Below, piece by piece: positions 18,448-26,992 of a stretch of 64,000 nt of DNA. Position 1 is the stretch's first letter. Each line of letters starts with the position of its first letter. A program made the position numbers and the translations under genes. The stretch spans positions 82,111 through 146,110 of the forward strand of contig JBBIWA010000005.1 of the NCBI GenBank assembly GCA_037439425.1. Reading direction: 5' to 3'. This stretch comes from JBBIWA01 sp037439425. GTDB lineage: Bacteria > Acidobacteriota > Blastocatellia > RBC074. The notes under the pieces were generated by a model. It had not been told where the DNA came from. It was given only the letters and a program-made list of their open reading frames with translations, and searched no databases.

Positions 18448-19322
18448 TTCCTCAGTTCAATCAGCGTGATCTCGGGCGGGCAGCCGTAACGTAGTGGAAC
18501 GAGCACTGTACCCAGCCCACGATTGACATAAAGTTGGGTAGCGCCCAGGTAGGAGTGCCCACGCAGGAAGCGCCGGCTCGGGCGCTGCAGCCAGCGCAGT
18601 AGGGTCTTGTTATGGCGGCCAACCAGTAACCTGCTCCGGCCAAGCAGTAGCCGCCAGTTGATTTGCCCGCCGTGCGTGTGGCCAGCAAGCACCAGGTCCA
18701 CGCCTTCGCGCGCTGCTTCTCTGATAATCGCAGGGTTGTGCGCCAGCAAAATGCGCACCTCATCGCGCCTCGTTCCCGCCAGCGCAGCTCCCAGGTCATC
18801 GCGCTTGACCATCAAATCGTCAATCCCGGCCAGACACAGATGGGCCTTGCCGCGCCTGATGTGGAGCGATTCATTGCACAGCACGCGAATGCCAGCCTCT
18901 TCGAGCGCTCTAGCCATCAGCTCGCCATCAGTCCAATGATCGTGATTGCCCAGTACCGCAAAGACACCACAGCGCGCGCGCAGATGAGCAAGCGCCCGCG
19001 CGCAGCCTGCGATGTAGCTAGTTGAGTACGAGACGTAATCGCCCGTGAGCGCAATCAGGTCAGGCTGCAGCGCATTGGCGCAGCGCACCGCTTCAGCGAC
19101 ATTGGCCTCGCTGAGAAAGGAGCTATGATGGATATCTGAAAGTTGCACGAGGCGGAACCGGTTAAACTCTGCAGGGAGCTTGGCGAGTTTGATCGGTTGA
19201 TAGGTGACTTCAACCTGGTAAGCTTCAAGGGCGGCAGCTTGCAGTAGGGTACTTAGCGTTTGCCTAAACCGCGGCCGCTGTGCGCGCTGTTTCTTGAAAC
19301 GAGAAATAACTGATGTCTTCAT
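18444..19322 (-). CDS. Calcineurin-like metallophosphoesterase
   Basis: A 292-residue protein with all five metal-binding motifs of the family in order: LSDIHHS (D-x-H; about residues 58-64), LIALTGDYV (GD), VLGNHDHW (GNHD), LLAHNP (H) and LAGHTHGGQ (GHxH). This matches the YkuE-like branch, which acts on phosphate mono- or diesters, some of them linked to UDP-diacylglucosamine or membrane lipids. The N-terminal 45 residues are basic and contain no obvious lipoprotein or Tat signal. The true substrate is unknown. No operon partner is seen; it is convergent with the HTH protein gene. Confidence 0.85.
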   Translation of the reverse strand: MKTSVISRFKKQRAQRPRFRQTLSTLLQAAALEAYQVEVTYQPIKLAKLPAEFNRFRLVQLSDIHHSSFLSEANVAEAVRCANALQPDLIALTGDYVSYSTSYIAGCARALAHLRARCGVFAVLGNHDHWTDGELMARALEEAGIRVLCNESLHIRRGKAHLCLAGIDDLMVKRDDLGAALAGTRRDEVRILLAHNPAIIREAAREGVDLVLAGHTHGGQINWRLLLGRSRLLVGRHNKTLLRWLQRPSRRFLRGHSYLGATQLYVNRGLGTVLVPLRYGCPPEITLIELRN

Positions 19323-19817
19323 CCCAGCTTGACCTCCCGATGGTTAGAGAGGAGAGCTCTGGTAGTTTTTTCAGCAGTGGCAAATTACCGGCAAATTATA
19401 AGCACCCCTTTGAGTGAGGCGCAAGCCGCAGCAGTTTTACTGGTTGATTTACTGGTTGAAAAATAGCAAAAGCCCTCCACTGCTCAAGCTTGTCCCAGAC
19501 CTCATTCAGTAAAGCTTCTGCTTCAGGATCGAACCTGGCTGATTACCACCTCGAAGCCTCTGGAAAAGTCGTCAGCTCCCTCTTAAGATTGATCGGGAAT
19601 AATTCACTTTAGAAGCTTCTTCTGTACGTTTTCAGGACAGAAAGAGAATCCCCCCAGTCCTTCATCCTGACGCCCGTTTTGTCCGGTTGCTGTTATGTGA
19701 GATAGACTTAGCGAGGAATAGTCTGAGCAGGAGAGTATATGGTACGTTTGTTGCCTTACAGAGACTAGTATTTCATCAGATAGAGCTCGGATACGGTAGG
19801 ATGTTGGGGAGCATCAG
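19323..19817. other. Intergenic, no gene seen
   Basis: About 500 bp upstream of the metallophosphoesterase gene. No open frame with a convincing start or family match is present on either strand. It leads into the structured element and repeat copy B that follow. Confidence 0.5.
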
Positions 19818-19929
19818 GTGAGACCCACTGGGGGGTGGGTCTCACTGCCGTAGAAGAGCGAAGTAATGGCTACGCAACTTTGTATAGTTTCGGGGGAGGC
19901 TATACAGGTTGGGGTAGCCATTCTCTTTT
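19818..19929 (+). other. Two strong consecutive hairpins, possible ncRNA or terminator
   Basis: The first hairpin is perfect over 11 bp: GTGAGACCCAC (19818-19828) with GTGGGTCTCAC (19835-19845). The second has an outer 9-bp stem, AATGGCTAC (19865-19873) with GTAGCCATT (19914-19922), and an inner TGTATAG/CTATACA stem, and is followed by CTCTTTTTG. The long stem plus T-run looks like a plus-strand terminator, yet no plus-strand gene precedes it, so a short untranslated RNA or a repeat terminus is possible. Confidence 0.45.
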
Positions 19930-19941
19930 TGAGTCTCATTT

Positions 19942-20472
19942 TGTGTTGAGTGCGCGGCGCGGGGGGAACAAGGAAAATTATCAAACTGGCGGTTTGATAA
20001 CCGATTTTTCTTCTCGCAAACACTCAAGTGAGGCTCAGTGATCCGACGCGAGGCCGGTGAACTACGTTTGGGGATTTCGAATTGCGGATTTAAATCCGAA
20101 ATCCGAAACTGGGTCAGGACACCCTGCAACGGCGGCACCAGTTCCAGGCTCTGTCGTCTGCCATTAAACGGGACTTGCGGTCGCGGCAACGGACAGTGTG
20201 GCAGACGTCAGTAACCAAAAACACGGGCCGAGGTGAACATTACTCACCACAGATAGACGAAGATTGAAGGTAGATGATAGAAGATCGCGATCTTCGATCA
20301 TCGGGCTTCGATCATCGTTTTAAGATGGTGAGCCACCCTAACGGGTCGACTCTCACGAGTCCTGGCTACGGCTCGTTTCCGGTCAAAAAACGAGCACTTA
20401 CGTGCGGCAGGCGCCGCGCTGCTTAATTAACTAGGCCCTGGACTGCTTCACGCAGCTTCCGATGTCCGGGGA
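19942..20472 (-). repeat. Long dispersed repeat, copy B (inverted relative to copy A)
   Basis: The reverse complement matches 8151-8665 in the same block order. It carries the same TTATCAAAC/GTTTGATAA hairpin (19978-20000), here followed on the plus strand by CCGATTTTTC, and the same GGATTTC/ATCCGAAATC stretch (20071-20112). The two copies differ in the middle, where this one holds a segment around 20230-20350 with its own GATCGAAGATC-like units. No coding frame is supported. Confidence 0.7.
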
Positions 20473-20511
20473 GAGGGGAGCGTCCTGCTGGCTCCAGGGC
20501 AGGCCATCATA

Positions 20512-20601
20512 CTGTACTTGCCTGAACACAGTTCCAACCTTCTGTACTTGCCTGAACACAGTTCCAACCTTCTGTACTTGCCTGAACACAGTTCCAACCT
20601 T
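20512..20601 (+). repeat. Three perfect 30-bp tandem repeats
   Basis: The unit CTGTACTTGCCTGAACACAG + TTCCAACCTT occurs three times head to tail with no differences (20512-20541, 20542-20571, 20572-20601). It lies upstream of the DUF1800 gene. There are no spacers, so it is not a CRISPR array. It is a likely site of copy-number variation. Confidence 0.85.
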
Positions 20602-20767
20602 ATAAAAAAGCAGTAAGTGGCTACTGAGGGAAAGTGGTTCTCAAAGTGAGGTTGAAATTTTTCGGCCAACCTTTCTGGGGCTACGTCTAACTTATCGTCC
20701 TGATCATTGCAGCCAGGCTGAATAATTAATGCTATTTTGTGTAAAAGAAGCCCAGGGGAAGAGAGCT

Positions 20768-22600
20768 ATGAACAAACAGCCTTCTATTTTCGTCAGAGTG
20801 TGCTCTATTCTGCTAACGAGCGCGTTGGGATTCAGTTCAGCGACAGGACTTACTCAAGGTTCTGCAGCCCAGAAAGGCAAGGCAGCACCAAAATCGCCGG
20901 CCGGGAAGAAAGTCACCGCGCTGACTGAAGAGCAGAAAGTTATTCACTTGCTTGATCGCATCACTTTCGGTCCGCGTCCCGGGGATGTCAAAAGGGTATT
21001 GCAGATGGGCTGGGAGAAATATCTGGACGAGCAATTGCATCCGGAGCGCATTGCGGACCAGGTTGTAGAGCAAAAACTCCGGGCCATCCCCAGCATCCAC
21101 ATGACTTCGGAGCAATTGGCGGCCACTTATCCGCCGCCTCAGGTTATCCGCCGAGCTCTGGAGGAGCGCGGCATTAAATTGCCGGATCAGCCAGGCAGTG
21201 GAGCTCTCTCACAGCCACCTGAAAAGGTGACGGCTGAGGAATTAGCTAGACGGCGCCAAGTGCAGAGGGTCCTTCAAGAGCTGGGGTATAAACCGCCGCA
21301 GCAGCTGATTCAAGAGTTGCAGCAGGCTAAACTCTTGCGCGCCGTCTACAGCGAGCGGCAATTGCAAGAGGTGATGACCGACTTTTGGATGAATCACTTC
21401 AATGTCTTCGCGGGCAAAGGTGCGGACCGCTGGTTGATTACCGCCTACGAGCGCGACGTCATTCGCCCGCGCGTCTTGGGCAAGTTTGAAGACCTTTTGC
21501 GCGCAACAGCTCAAAGCCCGGCGATGCTCTTTTACCTTGATAACTGGCTGAGCGCTTCGCCAAACGCGAGGATAGCAGCGCGTCCATTCCGATTGGGAGA
21601 GCGCTTCAGACGGCTTAATCAAGTGGGCCGACAGAACAATCCACGTGTCGAGCAGCAACGAGAACAGATGCTGCGACAGTTACAGCAACGGCGCGTGCGT
21701 GGGCTGAACGAAAACTATGCCCGCGAGATTATGGAATTGCATACGCTCGGCGTGGATGGCGGTTATACGCAGAAGGATGTGCAGGAAGTGGCGCGGTGCT
21801 TCACTGGCTGGACTATCCGTAATCCTCGTGGGGGCGGCGAGTTCTACTTCAATCCAGCGATGCACGACGACGGTGAGAAGATTGTCCTGGGGAGGAAGAT
21901 CCCGGCCGGCGGCGGAATCAAGGATGGCGAGATGGTGATCAAGATACTGGCGCACCATCCTTCGACCGCCAGGTTCATTGCTACCAAGCTGGCGCGGAAA
22001 TTCGTCTCGGACAATCCCCCGCCATCGGTGATTGAGCGCGCTGCCAAGGTCTTTTTGCAGACAGAGGGCGACATCCGCGCAGTAGTTCGCTCAATTCTGA
22101 CTTCGCCTGAATTCTGGTCGGTTGAAAGCTATCGCGCCAAGATCAAGACACCCTTTGAGATGACCGTGAGCGCCGTGCGCGCACTGGGGGCAGATACTAA
22201 CGGTGGGCCGCCGTTCCACCGCTGGATTGCGCAAATGGGCGAACCCTTGTTTATGTGCGAGCCGCCCACAGGCTATGATGACACGGCCGAGAGGTGGGTC
22301 AACACTGGCGCCTTACTCGCACGGATGAATTTTGCGCTGGCGCTGGCTGCTAATCGCATCCCTGGAACGAGAGTTCATCTCGACAAGCTCACGCAAGGAG
22401 TGGGTGAACGGGCAGAGCAGGTGACCGATTATTTCATCAAGCTGCTGCTGCACGGCAATATTTCTCCGCAAACGCGAGCGGCGCTCGATCAAAGCCTCCG
22501 TGACCCGCAGCTTGCGCAACCAGAGGCAGGCGAGAAGCAGACGGATGTAGCAAAGATTGTCGGGCTCATTCTGGGCTCTCCAGAGTTTCAAAGGCAGTGA
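20768..22600 (+). CDS. DUF1800 domain-containing secreted protein
   Basis: About 610 residues from ATG at 20768, preceded by AGGGGAAGAGAG. The signal peptide runs to about residue 28 (SILLTSALGFSSATGLTQG). The DUF1800 hallmarks follow: HLLDRITFGPRPGDVKRVLQ early on; LREVYxx-like LLRAVYSERQLQEVMTDFWM with NHFNVFAGK mid-protein; LNENYAREIMELHTLGVDGG then YTQKDVQEVARCFTGWTI; and ATKLARKFVSD near the end. The family is always found next to DUF1501 proteins in Acidobacteriota and Planctomycetes; its role is unknown and may concern export or surface structures. An in-frame start 13 codons upstream lacks a ribosome binding site. Confidence 0.9.
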   Translation: MNKQPSIFVRVCSILLTSALGFSSATGLTQGSAAQKGKAAPKSPAGKKVTALTEEQKVIHLLDRITFGPRPGDVKRVLQMGWEKYLDEQLHPERIADQVVEQKLRAIPSIHMTSEQLAATYPPPQVIRRALEERGIKLPDQPGSGALSQPPEKVTAEELARRRQVQRVLQELGYKPPQQLIQELQQAKLLRAVYSERQLQEVMTDFWMNHFNVFAGKGADRWLITAYERDVIRPRVLGKFEDLLRATAQSPAMLFYLDNWLSASPNARIAARPFRLGERFRRLNQVGRQNNPRVEQQREQMLRQLQQRRVRGLNENYAREIMELHTLGVDGGYTQKDVQEVARCFTGWTIRNPRGGGEFYFNPAMHDDGEKIVLGRKIPAGGGIKDGEMVIKILAHHPSTARFIATKLARKFVSDNPPPSVIERAAKVFLQTEGDIRAVVRSILTSPEFWSVESYRAKIKTPFEMTVSAVRALGADTNGGPPFHRWIAQMGEPLFMCEPPTGYDDTAERWVNTGALLARMNFALALAANRIPGTRVHLDKLTQGVGERAEQVTDYFIKLLLHGNISPQTRAALDQSLRDPQLAQPEAGEKQTDVAKIVGLILGSPEFQRQ

Positions 22601-22680
22601 GCTGCCGGGATCAGAGATCGGTGATCGCCCTCAAAGCGGCCGGCCTCTGGTCTCCAAGCTTTGATTTCGAGGATAAAGCT

Positions 22681-23955
22681 ATGGCCATAACAAGAAGATT
22701 CTTCATCAAAAACGGTGGCATTGCACTGGCCAGTTTGGGTGCAGTGCTTCAGTCGCCTTCATTTCTGGCACGGGCTGTTGGGCAGACACCCAACGACGGG
22801 CGGCGGCGGAAAGTCTTCATCACCATCTTCCAGCGCGGGGCAGCGGATGGATTGAACGTCGTTGTTCCGTATGGTGAACAGACTTATTATGAGCTGCGTC
22901 CCGCTCTTGCGATTCCGCGACCGAAAGGTGGTGAGCAAGTGACGGCCATTGATCTGGATGGGTTTTTCGGATTGCACCCGGCGCTTGCTCCCTTCAAACC
23001 GCTCTACGATTCGGGTGAACTGGCCATTATTCACGCGGTAGGCTCACCCGATAGCACGCGCTCTCACTTCGACGCTCAGGATTATATGGAATCGGGGACG
23101 CCAGGTGTGAAGAGCACAAGAGATGGCTGGCTCAATCGCTACCTGCAAGTTAAAGCAGACCCGAAAGCCTCTCCTTTCCGTGCTGTCGCCATGGGGCCTA
23201 ATTTGCCGCGCGCGCTGCAAGGTAAAGCGCCGAGCCTGGCTATCAACAACCTGAATGAGTTCGGCCTGCGTACTGGCAGCGGACAGGCGGGAGAGAGGCT
23301 ACAGAGCAGCTTTGAGGCGCTTTATGCTCAGAGCGTCAATGACCCCCTCTCCAGCACAGGTCGCGAGACATTCGAAGCCGTCAAGCTGCTCAAGCAGGTC
23401 AATCCCGGCCAGTATCAACCGGCCGCAGGTGCCAATTATCCGCGCACCCGTTTTGGCGATAGCCTGCGCCAGATTGCGCAGTTGATCAAATCAGACATCG
23501 GCTTGGAGGTCGCTTTCACCGATCTTGGTGGTTGGGATACGCATGCCAATCAGGGAGCAGTTCAAGGGCAGCTAGCCAATCGCCTCACCGAATTTGCGCA
23601 AGGGATTGCGGCACTCTACACCGATTTGAAAGAGCGTGCGGGTGAGGTAGTCATCCTGACCATGACCGAGTTCGGGCGCACGGTGCGCGAGAATGGCAAT
23701 CGCGGAACGGATCACGGCCATGCCAGCTGTATGTTTGTGCTCGGCGGCGAGGTCAAAGGCCGTCAGGTCTACGGCACGTGGCCAGGTCTTAAGGACGAGC
23801 AACTCTTCGAGGGGCGCGACCTGAAGCTGACGACCGACTTCCGTGATGTGATTGGTGAGGTCGTCGCCCGGCATCTGGGAGCGAAGAATCTCAGCTCCAT
23901 CTTCCCCGGTTATCAGATCAAAGAGGCGAATTTCAAAGGATTCCTTCGCGCTTGA
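22681..23955 (+). CDS. DUF1501 domain-containing Tat-exported protein
   Basis: About 424 residues. The ATG at 22681 has GAGGATAAAGCT upstream and gives the Tat signal TRRFFIKNGGIALASLGAVL; an earlier in-frame GTG at 22597 lacks this logic. DUF1501 features: FITIFQRGAADGLNVVVPYG, then LHPALAPFKPLYDSGELAII, GSPDSTRSHFDAQDYMESGT, GGWDTHANQGA and TEFGRTVRENGNRGTDHGHA. This is a sulfatase/phosphatase-like (alkaline phosphatase superfamily) fold with conserved Asp, His and Thr positions, though no activity is proven. It follows the DUF1800 gene and almost certainly shares its transcript and function. Confidence 0.92.
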   Translation: MAITRRFFIKNGGIALASLGAVLQSPSFLARAVGQTPNDGRRRKVFITIFQRGAADGLNVVVPYGEQTYYELRPALAIPRPKGGEQVTAIDLDGFFGLHPALAPFKPLYDSGELAIIHAVGSPDSTRSHFDAQDYMESGTPGVKSTRDGWLNRYLQVKADPKASPFRAVAMGPNLPRALQGKAPSLAINNLNEFGLRTGSGQAGERLQSSFEALYAQSVNDPLSSTGRETFEAVKLLKQVNPGQYQPAAGANYPRTRFGDSLRQIAQLIKSDIGLEVAFTDLGGWDTHANQGAVQGQLANRLTEFAQGIAALYTDLKERAGEVVILTMTEFGRTVRENGNRGTDHGHASCMFVLGGEVKGRQVYGTWPGLKDEQLFEGRDLKLTTDFRDVIGEVVARHLGAKNLSSIFPGYQIKEANFKGFLRA

Positions 23956-24130
23956 ACCGGTGAGCGCGTGACCTTCATTACGCCCAGTTCCACCTCTCGT
24001 GAGGGGTGGAACTGGTGCATCATTAGACCTACGCTCAGCCATTATCCTGAGAGAGCTCAGAACCGCTTAACATCCAGTTAGTGCGCTGGCGCTGCCTCAA
24101 GCAGCAGGCTCAGGGCCTTCTTTCGTTACC

Positions 24131-24159
24131 TTCGTCATAGGTCAACCGCGTGCTATAAT
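24131..24159 (+). promoter_or_regulatory. Extended -10 promoter of queD
   Basis: TGCTATAAT (24151-24159) is a perfect extended -10 element. The matching -35 position (TTCGTC, 24131-24136) is weak, as is common for extended -10 promoters. Transcription would start near 24166, about 25 nt before the queD ATG, which has GGAGG upstream. Confidence 0.65.
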
Positions 24160-24190
24160 CTCAGGGTCTGATTCCCTGGAGGTCGAGCTA

Positions 24191-24565
24191 ATGCATGAAG
24201 TGATGATCGAAATGACTTTTTCCTCGGCACACGCACTGCGTGGCTATCGGGGCAAGTGCGAAAATACGCACGGCCACAACTACCGGGTCGAGGTCTATGT
24301 TCGCGGCAAGGAGTTGAACGAGATTGGGCTGCTAGTAGATTTCAAGGAGCTGAAAGACGCAACCCGGAAGGTCGTTGCCTATCTGGATCACAAAAACATC
24401 AATGAGCTGCCGCCATTCGATGTGGAGCTTAATCCGTCGGCCGAGCACCTGGCTGGATATTTCCTGCAAGAGGTTGGACGCCAAATCAATAATGATCGCG
24501 TGCAGGTCTACAAGGTGCGAGTCTGGGAGACGGATACTTGTGCTGCGACCTACCAGATTGATTGA
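24191..24565 (+). CDS. queD: 6-carboxytetrahydropterin synthase QueD-like
   Basis: A 124-residue member of the 6-pyruvoyltetrahydropterin synthase/QueD family, converting dihydroneopterin triphosphate to 6-carboxytetrahydropterin for queuosine or related 7-deazaguanines. The zinc ligands are H14, H27 and H29 (THGHNY) and the catalytic Cys is C23 in KCENTHGH. LDHKNINE, PSAEHLA and WETDTCAATY complete the fold. The length matches QueD (about 120). No other queuosine genes are adjacent; folE, whose product is its usual substrate source, is at 47.2 kb. It is preceded by an extended -10 promoter and followed 11 bp later by a small protein gene. Confidence 0.9.
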   Translation: MHEVMIEMTFSSAHALRGYRGKCENTHGHNYRVEVYVRGKELNEIGLLVDFKELKDATRKVVAYLDHKNINELPPFDVELNPSAEHLAGYFLQEVGRQINNDRVQVYKVRVWETDTCAATYQID

Positions 24566-24576
24566 GAGGTGAGCTA

Positions 24577-24828
24577 ATGCCGGAGAAGTGGGAGATGAAA
24601 TGCAATTTTTTTAGCTACCTGATTGATTCGTTCTGGGCGAGCCTGCCAGAGCAAACGGCCAATGATCTGGCCGCTTTCAAAAAGCAGGTCCTCAATAACC
24701 TCAAGGATGGGATTTCGTCGCTGATTGACGAGGAGCTCTACTGGACTGACCGCCACCTGGAAAATGCGCGGCGGATGCGCGAGCAATATCGGCGCCCGGC
24801 GGAAAATCCTCCATCGAATCCTTCTTGA
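24577..24828 (+). CDS. Small hypothetical protein
   Basis: 83 residues from the ATG at 24577, which has GAGGTGAGCTA immediately upstream. An in-frame start at 24562 would overlap queD and is less likely. The protein is acidic-helical (FWASLPEQTANDLAAFKKQV then LNNLKDGISSLIDEELYWTD) with a polar tail, and no signal or membrane segment. It is probably co-transcribed with queD. I do not recognise the family. Confidence 0.6.
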   Translation: MPEKWEMKCNFFSYLIDSFWASLPEQTANDLAAFKKQVLNNLKDGISSLIDEELYWTDRHLENARRMREQYRRPAENPPSNPS

Positions 24829-24850
24829 GAAATTTCCCTTTGCTCTCACT

Positions 24851-26011
24851 ATGAATCAATCAAGCAGACCAAGAGACGTGGCAATCATCGGTGGGGGTGT
24901 CATTGGCTGTTCTATCGCCTGGCGACTGGGGCAAGCTGGCCTGCGCGTTATCGTCCTGGAGCGCAATCGCATCGGGCGCGAAGCTTCACATGCGGCAGGC
25001 GGAATACTCGCGCCACTGGCTGAGGCCGACAGCGACGATGACTTTTTTAAGTTATCTGTAGCAAGCCTTGCTCTCTATGCCGATTTCGCCAGCGAGCTGC
25101 ACGAAGTCACGGGCATCGACCTCGAGTATCGTACTGAAGGAATCATCTACCTGGCGCTTTCGGATGAGGATGAACTGGAGATGGAGCGCCGCTGGCAATG
25201 GCAGAAGTCAGCAGGCTTGAATGTAAAGCGGCTCGATCCAGACTGTGTTCGCAAACTCGAACCGCTCGCAAATCCGGCGCTGCGCTGGGCGCTCCAGTTC
25301 CCGGATGATCACCAGGTGAACAATCGCCGCTTGATGAGTGCGCTTGCCGCAGCGGCGCAAAAGACCGGGGTCGAATTCTGGACCAGCACCGAAGTCAGAC
25401 ACTTGCTGATTGAGGAAGATAGCAACGAGCGGCGAGTTGCCGGAGTCAGTACTGACAGGGGCAAGCTGCGAGCCAGGTTCGTGATCATCGCTGCTGGGAG
25501 CTGGTCTAGCTTGTTGACGGACGAGACGGGACAACGGCTCGTTAGCTTCCAGGTTGAGCCGGTGCGCGGGCAGATGATCTCCTTTGAGATGCCTGCGCCA
25601 CCCATTCGTCACGTTATCTATTCGCGGAAAGGTTACCTGATCCCACGACTGAGCGGAATTTTAATTGCCGGCTCAACCACTGAATGTGCAGGTTACGACA
25701 AGAGCGTGACAGCCGGCGGTATCGCTTCGATCATCGCGCACGCGACAGAAATCGTGCCGGGGATCAAGGATCTGGCTATTGTTGAGACCTGGGCTGGGCT
25801 GCGTCCTCGCGCGCCCGATGACTGGCCGGTTCTGGGCCTAGACCCGCAAATCAGGGGGCTTCTCTACGCGACGGGGCATTACCGGAACGGCATTTTGCTT
25901 GCGCCCATCACGGCAAAGACCATCAGCGAACTCGTCATCAGGGGCGAGAGTTCCGTTAACCTTGTGCCCTTCAGCATCACGCGATTCGCACACCATTCGG
26001 GCGCCGGCTGA
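24851..26011 (+). CDS. thiO: FAD-dependent glycine oxidase ThiO-like (DAO family)
   Basis: About 386 residues from ATG at 24851. The Rossmann dinucleotide motif is at residues 9-24 (VAIIGGGVIGCSIAWR), followed by the acidic end of strand beta2 (VLERNRIGREASHAAGGIL, about 34-53). Late motifs match the DAO family: WAGLRPRAPDDWPVLG and ATGHYRNGILLAPITA, the latter very similar to ThiO. ThiO oxidises glycine to iminoglycine for thiamine thiazole. No other thi genes are in the window, so a broader D-amino-acid or sarcosine oxidase role is possible. The 3' end overlaps the convergent Nudix gene by about 35 bp. Confidence 0.78.
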   Translation: MNQSSRPRDVAIIGGGVIGCSIAWRLGQAGLRVIVLERNRIGREASHAAGGILAPLAEADSDDDFFKLSVASLALYADFASELHEVTGIDLEYRTEGIIYLALSDEDELEMERRWQWQKSAGLNVKRLDPDCVRKLEPLANPALRWALQFPDDHQVNNRRLMSALAAAAQKTGVEFWTSTEVRHLLIEEDSNERRVAGVSTDRGKLRARFVIIAAGSWSSLLTDETGQRLVSFQVEPVRGQMISFEMPAPPIRHVIYSRKGYLIPRLSGILIAGSTTECAGYDKSVTAGGIASIIAHATEIVPGIKDLAIVETWAGLRPRAPDDWPVLGLDPQIRGLLYATGHYRNGILLAPITAKTISELVIRGESSVNLVPFSITRFAHHSGAG

Positions 26012-26588
26012 GGGCGTAAAAGAGGCCTATCAGCGTCTTCGCATCGCGGATCTGGCCGCGTCCGATCATCTCTTCAAGCTCTAGTGAGCTGAAGGCGCGC
26101 ACCTCATTGATTACCTCTCCCATATCAAGCGACTGTTCGCGTTTGGCCAATCCGCGAGCAAAGAAGAGGTGGATCATCTCGTCGCTGCTTCCGGGCATCG
26201 CGCAACACTCAACCACTTTTTCCAGTTGTGCCGCTTCGTATCCCGTCTCTTCCAGCAATTCGCGGGCGGCGCACTCTTCCGGCGTCTCGGTTGGCACCAT
26301 CCGGCCTTGCTCTTCACGCCCAGTGAGCGTCCCTGCGGGAAGCTCCCACAGCTGTCGGTTGATGCTGTAACGATACTGTCGCATCAACACGATCTGATCG
26401 TCGGAGAGAAGCGGAACCATCACACAGATGCCAGGATGGCGAATGATGGCTCGCGTCACGACTTGTCCGGTAGCAGTATTGAGGATCTTTTCGCGGTTCA
26501 CCAGCCAGCGCAATTCTTCGCCGCGCACTGAGGCGCGCGCTTCGCGGTACTCGGTCTTGACCTCCTGCCAGAGAAATTGATCGTTCAT
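25977..26588 (-). CDS. Nudix hydrolase, ADP-ribose pyrophosphatase-like
   Basis: 203 residues from the ATG at 26588, which has AAGGAGG 8 bp upstream. An in-frame start at 26651 lacks this. A perfect Nudix box is present: GRMVPTETPEECAARELLEE then TGY fits G-x5-E-x7-REUxEExGU. Upstream VMVPLLSDDQIVLMRQYRYS and ELPAGT match the ADP-ribose pyrophosphatase branch, which hydrolyses ADP-ribose to AMP and ribose-5-phosphate. An insertion between AGTLTG and the box is unusual but leaves the box intact. Convergent with thiO, overlapping at the 3' ends. Confidence 0.88.
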   Translation of the reverse strand: MNDQFLWQEVKTEYREARASVRGEELRWLVNREKILNTATGQVVTRAIIRHPGICVMVPLLSDDQIVLMRQYRYSINRQLWELPAGTLTGREEQGRMVPTETPEECAARELLEETGYEAAQLEKVVECCAMPGSSDEMIHLFFARGLAKREQSLDMGEVINEVRAFSSLELEEMIGRGQIRDAKTLIGLFYALSRRPNGVRIA

Positions 26589-26929
26589 TGAGAGTGCCTC
26601 CTTGCCTATTAAATCCTCCGCTGCCTTGACAGCCTCTGCTGCATTCGGCACAATGGCGATGCAGTTTGATACTCCGTTCTTTTGATAAGTAATCGAGTAG
26701 AGGCGCGGCTTTCAAGAGTAACCCGTCGGAGAAGGTGGAGCTTCGATGAAGACGGGCTAAAGGGATAAGCCGCCGAAGCTGGCGCGGCGCTTCCACTGCT
26801 GCGCTGGTTGGTTGTCAAGGCTAAATCCTTGAGACTGTCATTGCCCATGGGCAGTGGAGCGCTACGTCGAGACCGGAATTTATCTGCGCCGCTGTGCTTA
26901 ACTGGCACACGCCGAGGCGCGATCAAGAC
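26589..26929. other. Intergenic leader region upstream of lysC
   Basis: About 340 bp between the divergent Nudix and lysC genes. Open frames here are short and overlap others without motifs. A hairpin at 26930-26962 follows. GC-rich inverted stretches (for example around GCCCATGGGC near 26846) could form a structured leader, but I cannot match them to a known lysine riboswitch core. Confidence 0.35.
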
Positions 26930-26962
26930 AGGGTTAGCGAGCGTTCCTCGCTAACCCTTTTT
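26930..26962 (+). terminator. Intrinsic terminator or attenuator before lysC
   Basis: A perfect 12-bp stem AGGGTTAGCGAG (26930-26941), 5-nt loop and CTCGCTAACCCT (26947-26958), followed by TTTT. It ends 30 bp before the lysC ATG. No plus-strand gene lies upstream, so its most likely use is to stop leader transcripts, i.e. attenuation of lysC-dapB. Confidence 0.7.
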
Positions 26963-26992
26963 CATTCCGCGAGGGGGCTGGAACAGAGCGCT

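Noticed and set aside
20512..20601. Possible CRISPR array
   Set aside because: Repeats are directly adjacent with no spacers, and no cas genes are present.
26589..26930. Lysine riboswitch before lysC
   Set aside because: I could not find its conserved core, though the terminator is clear; left as a structured leader only.
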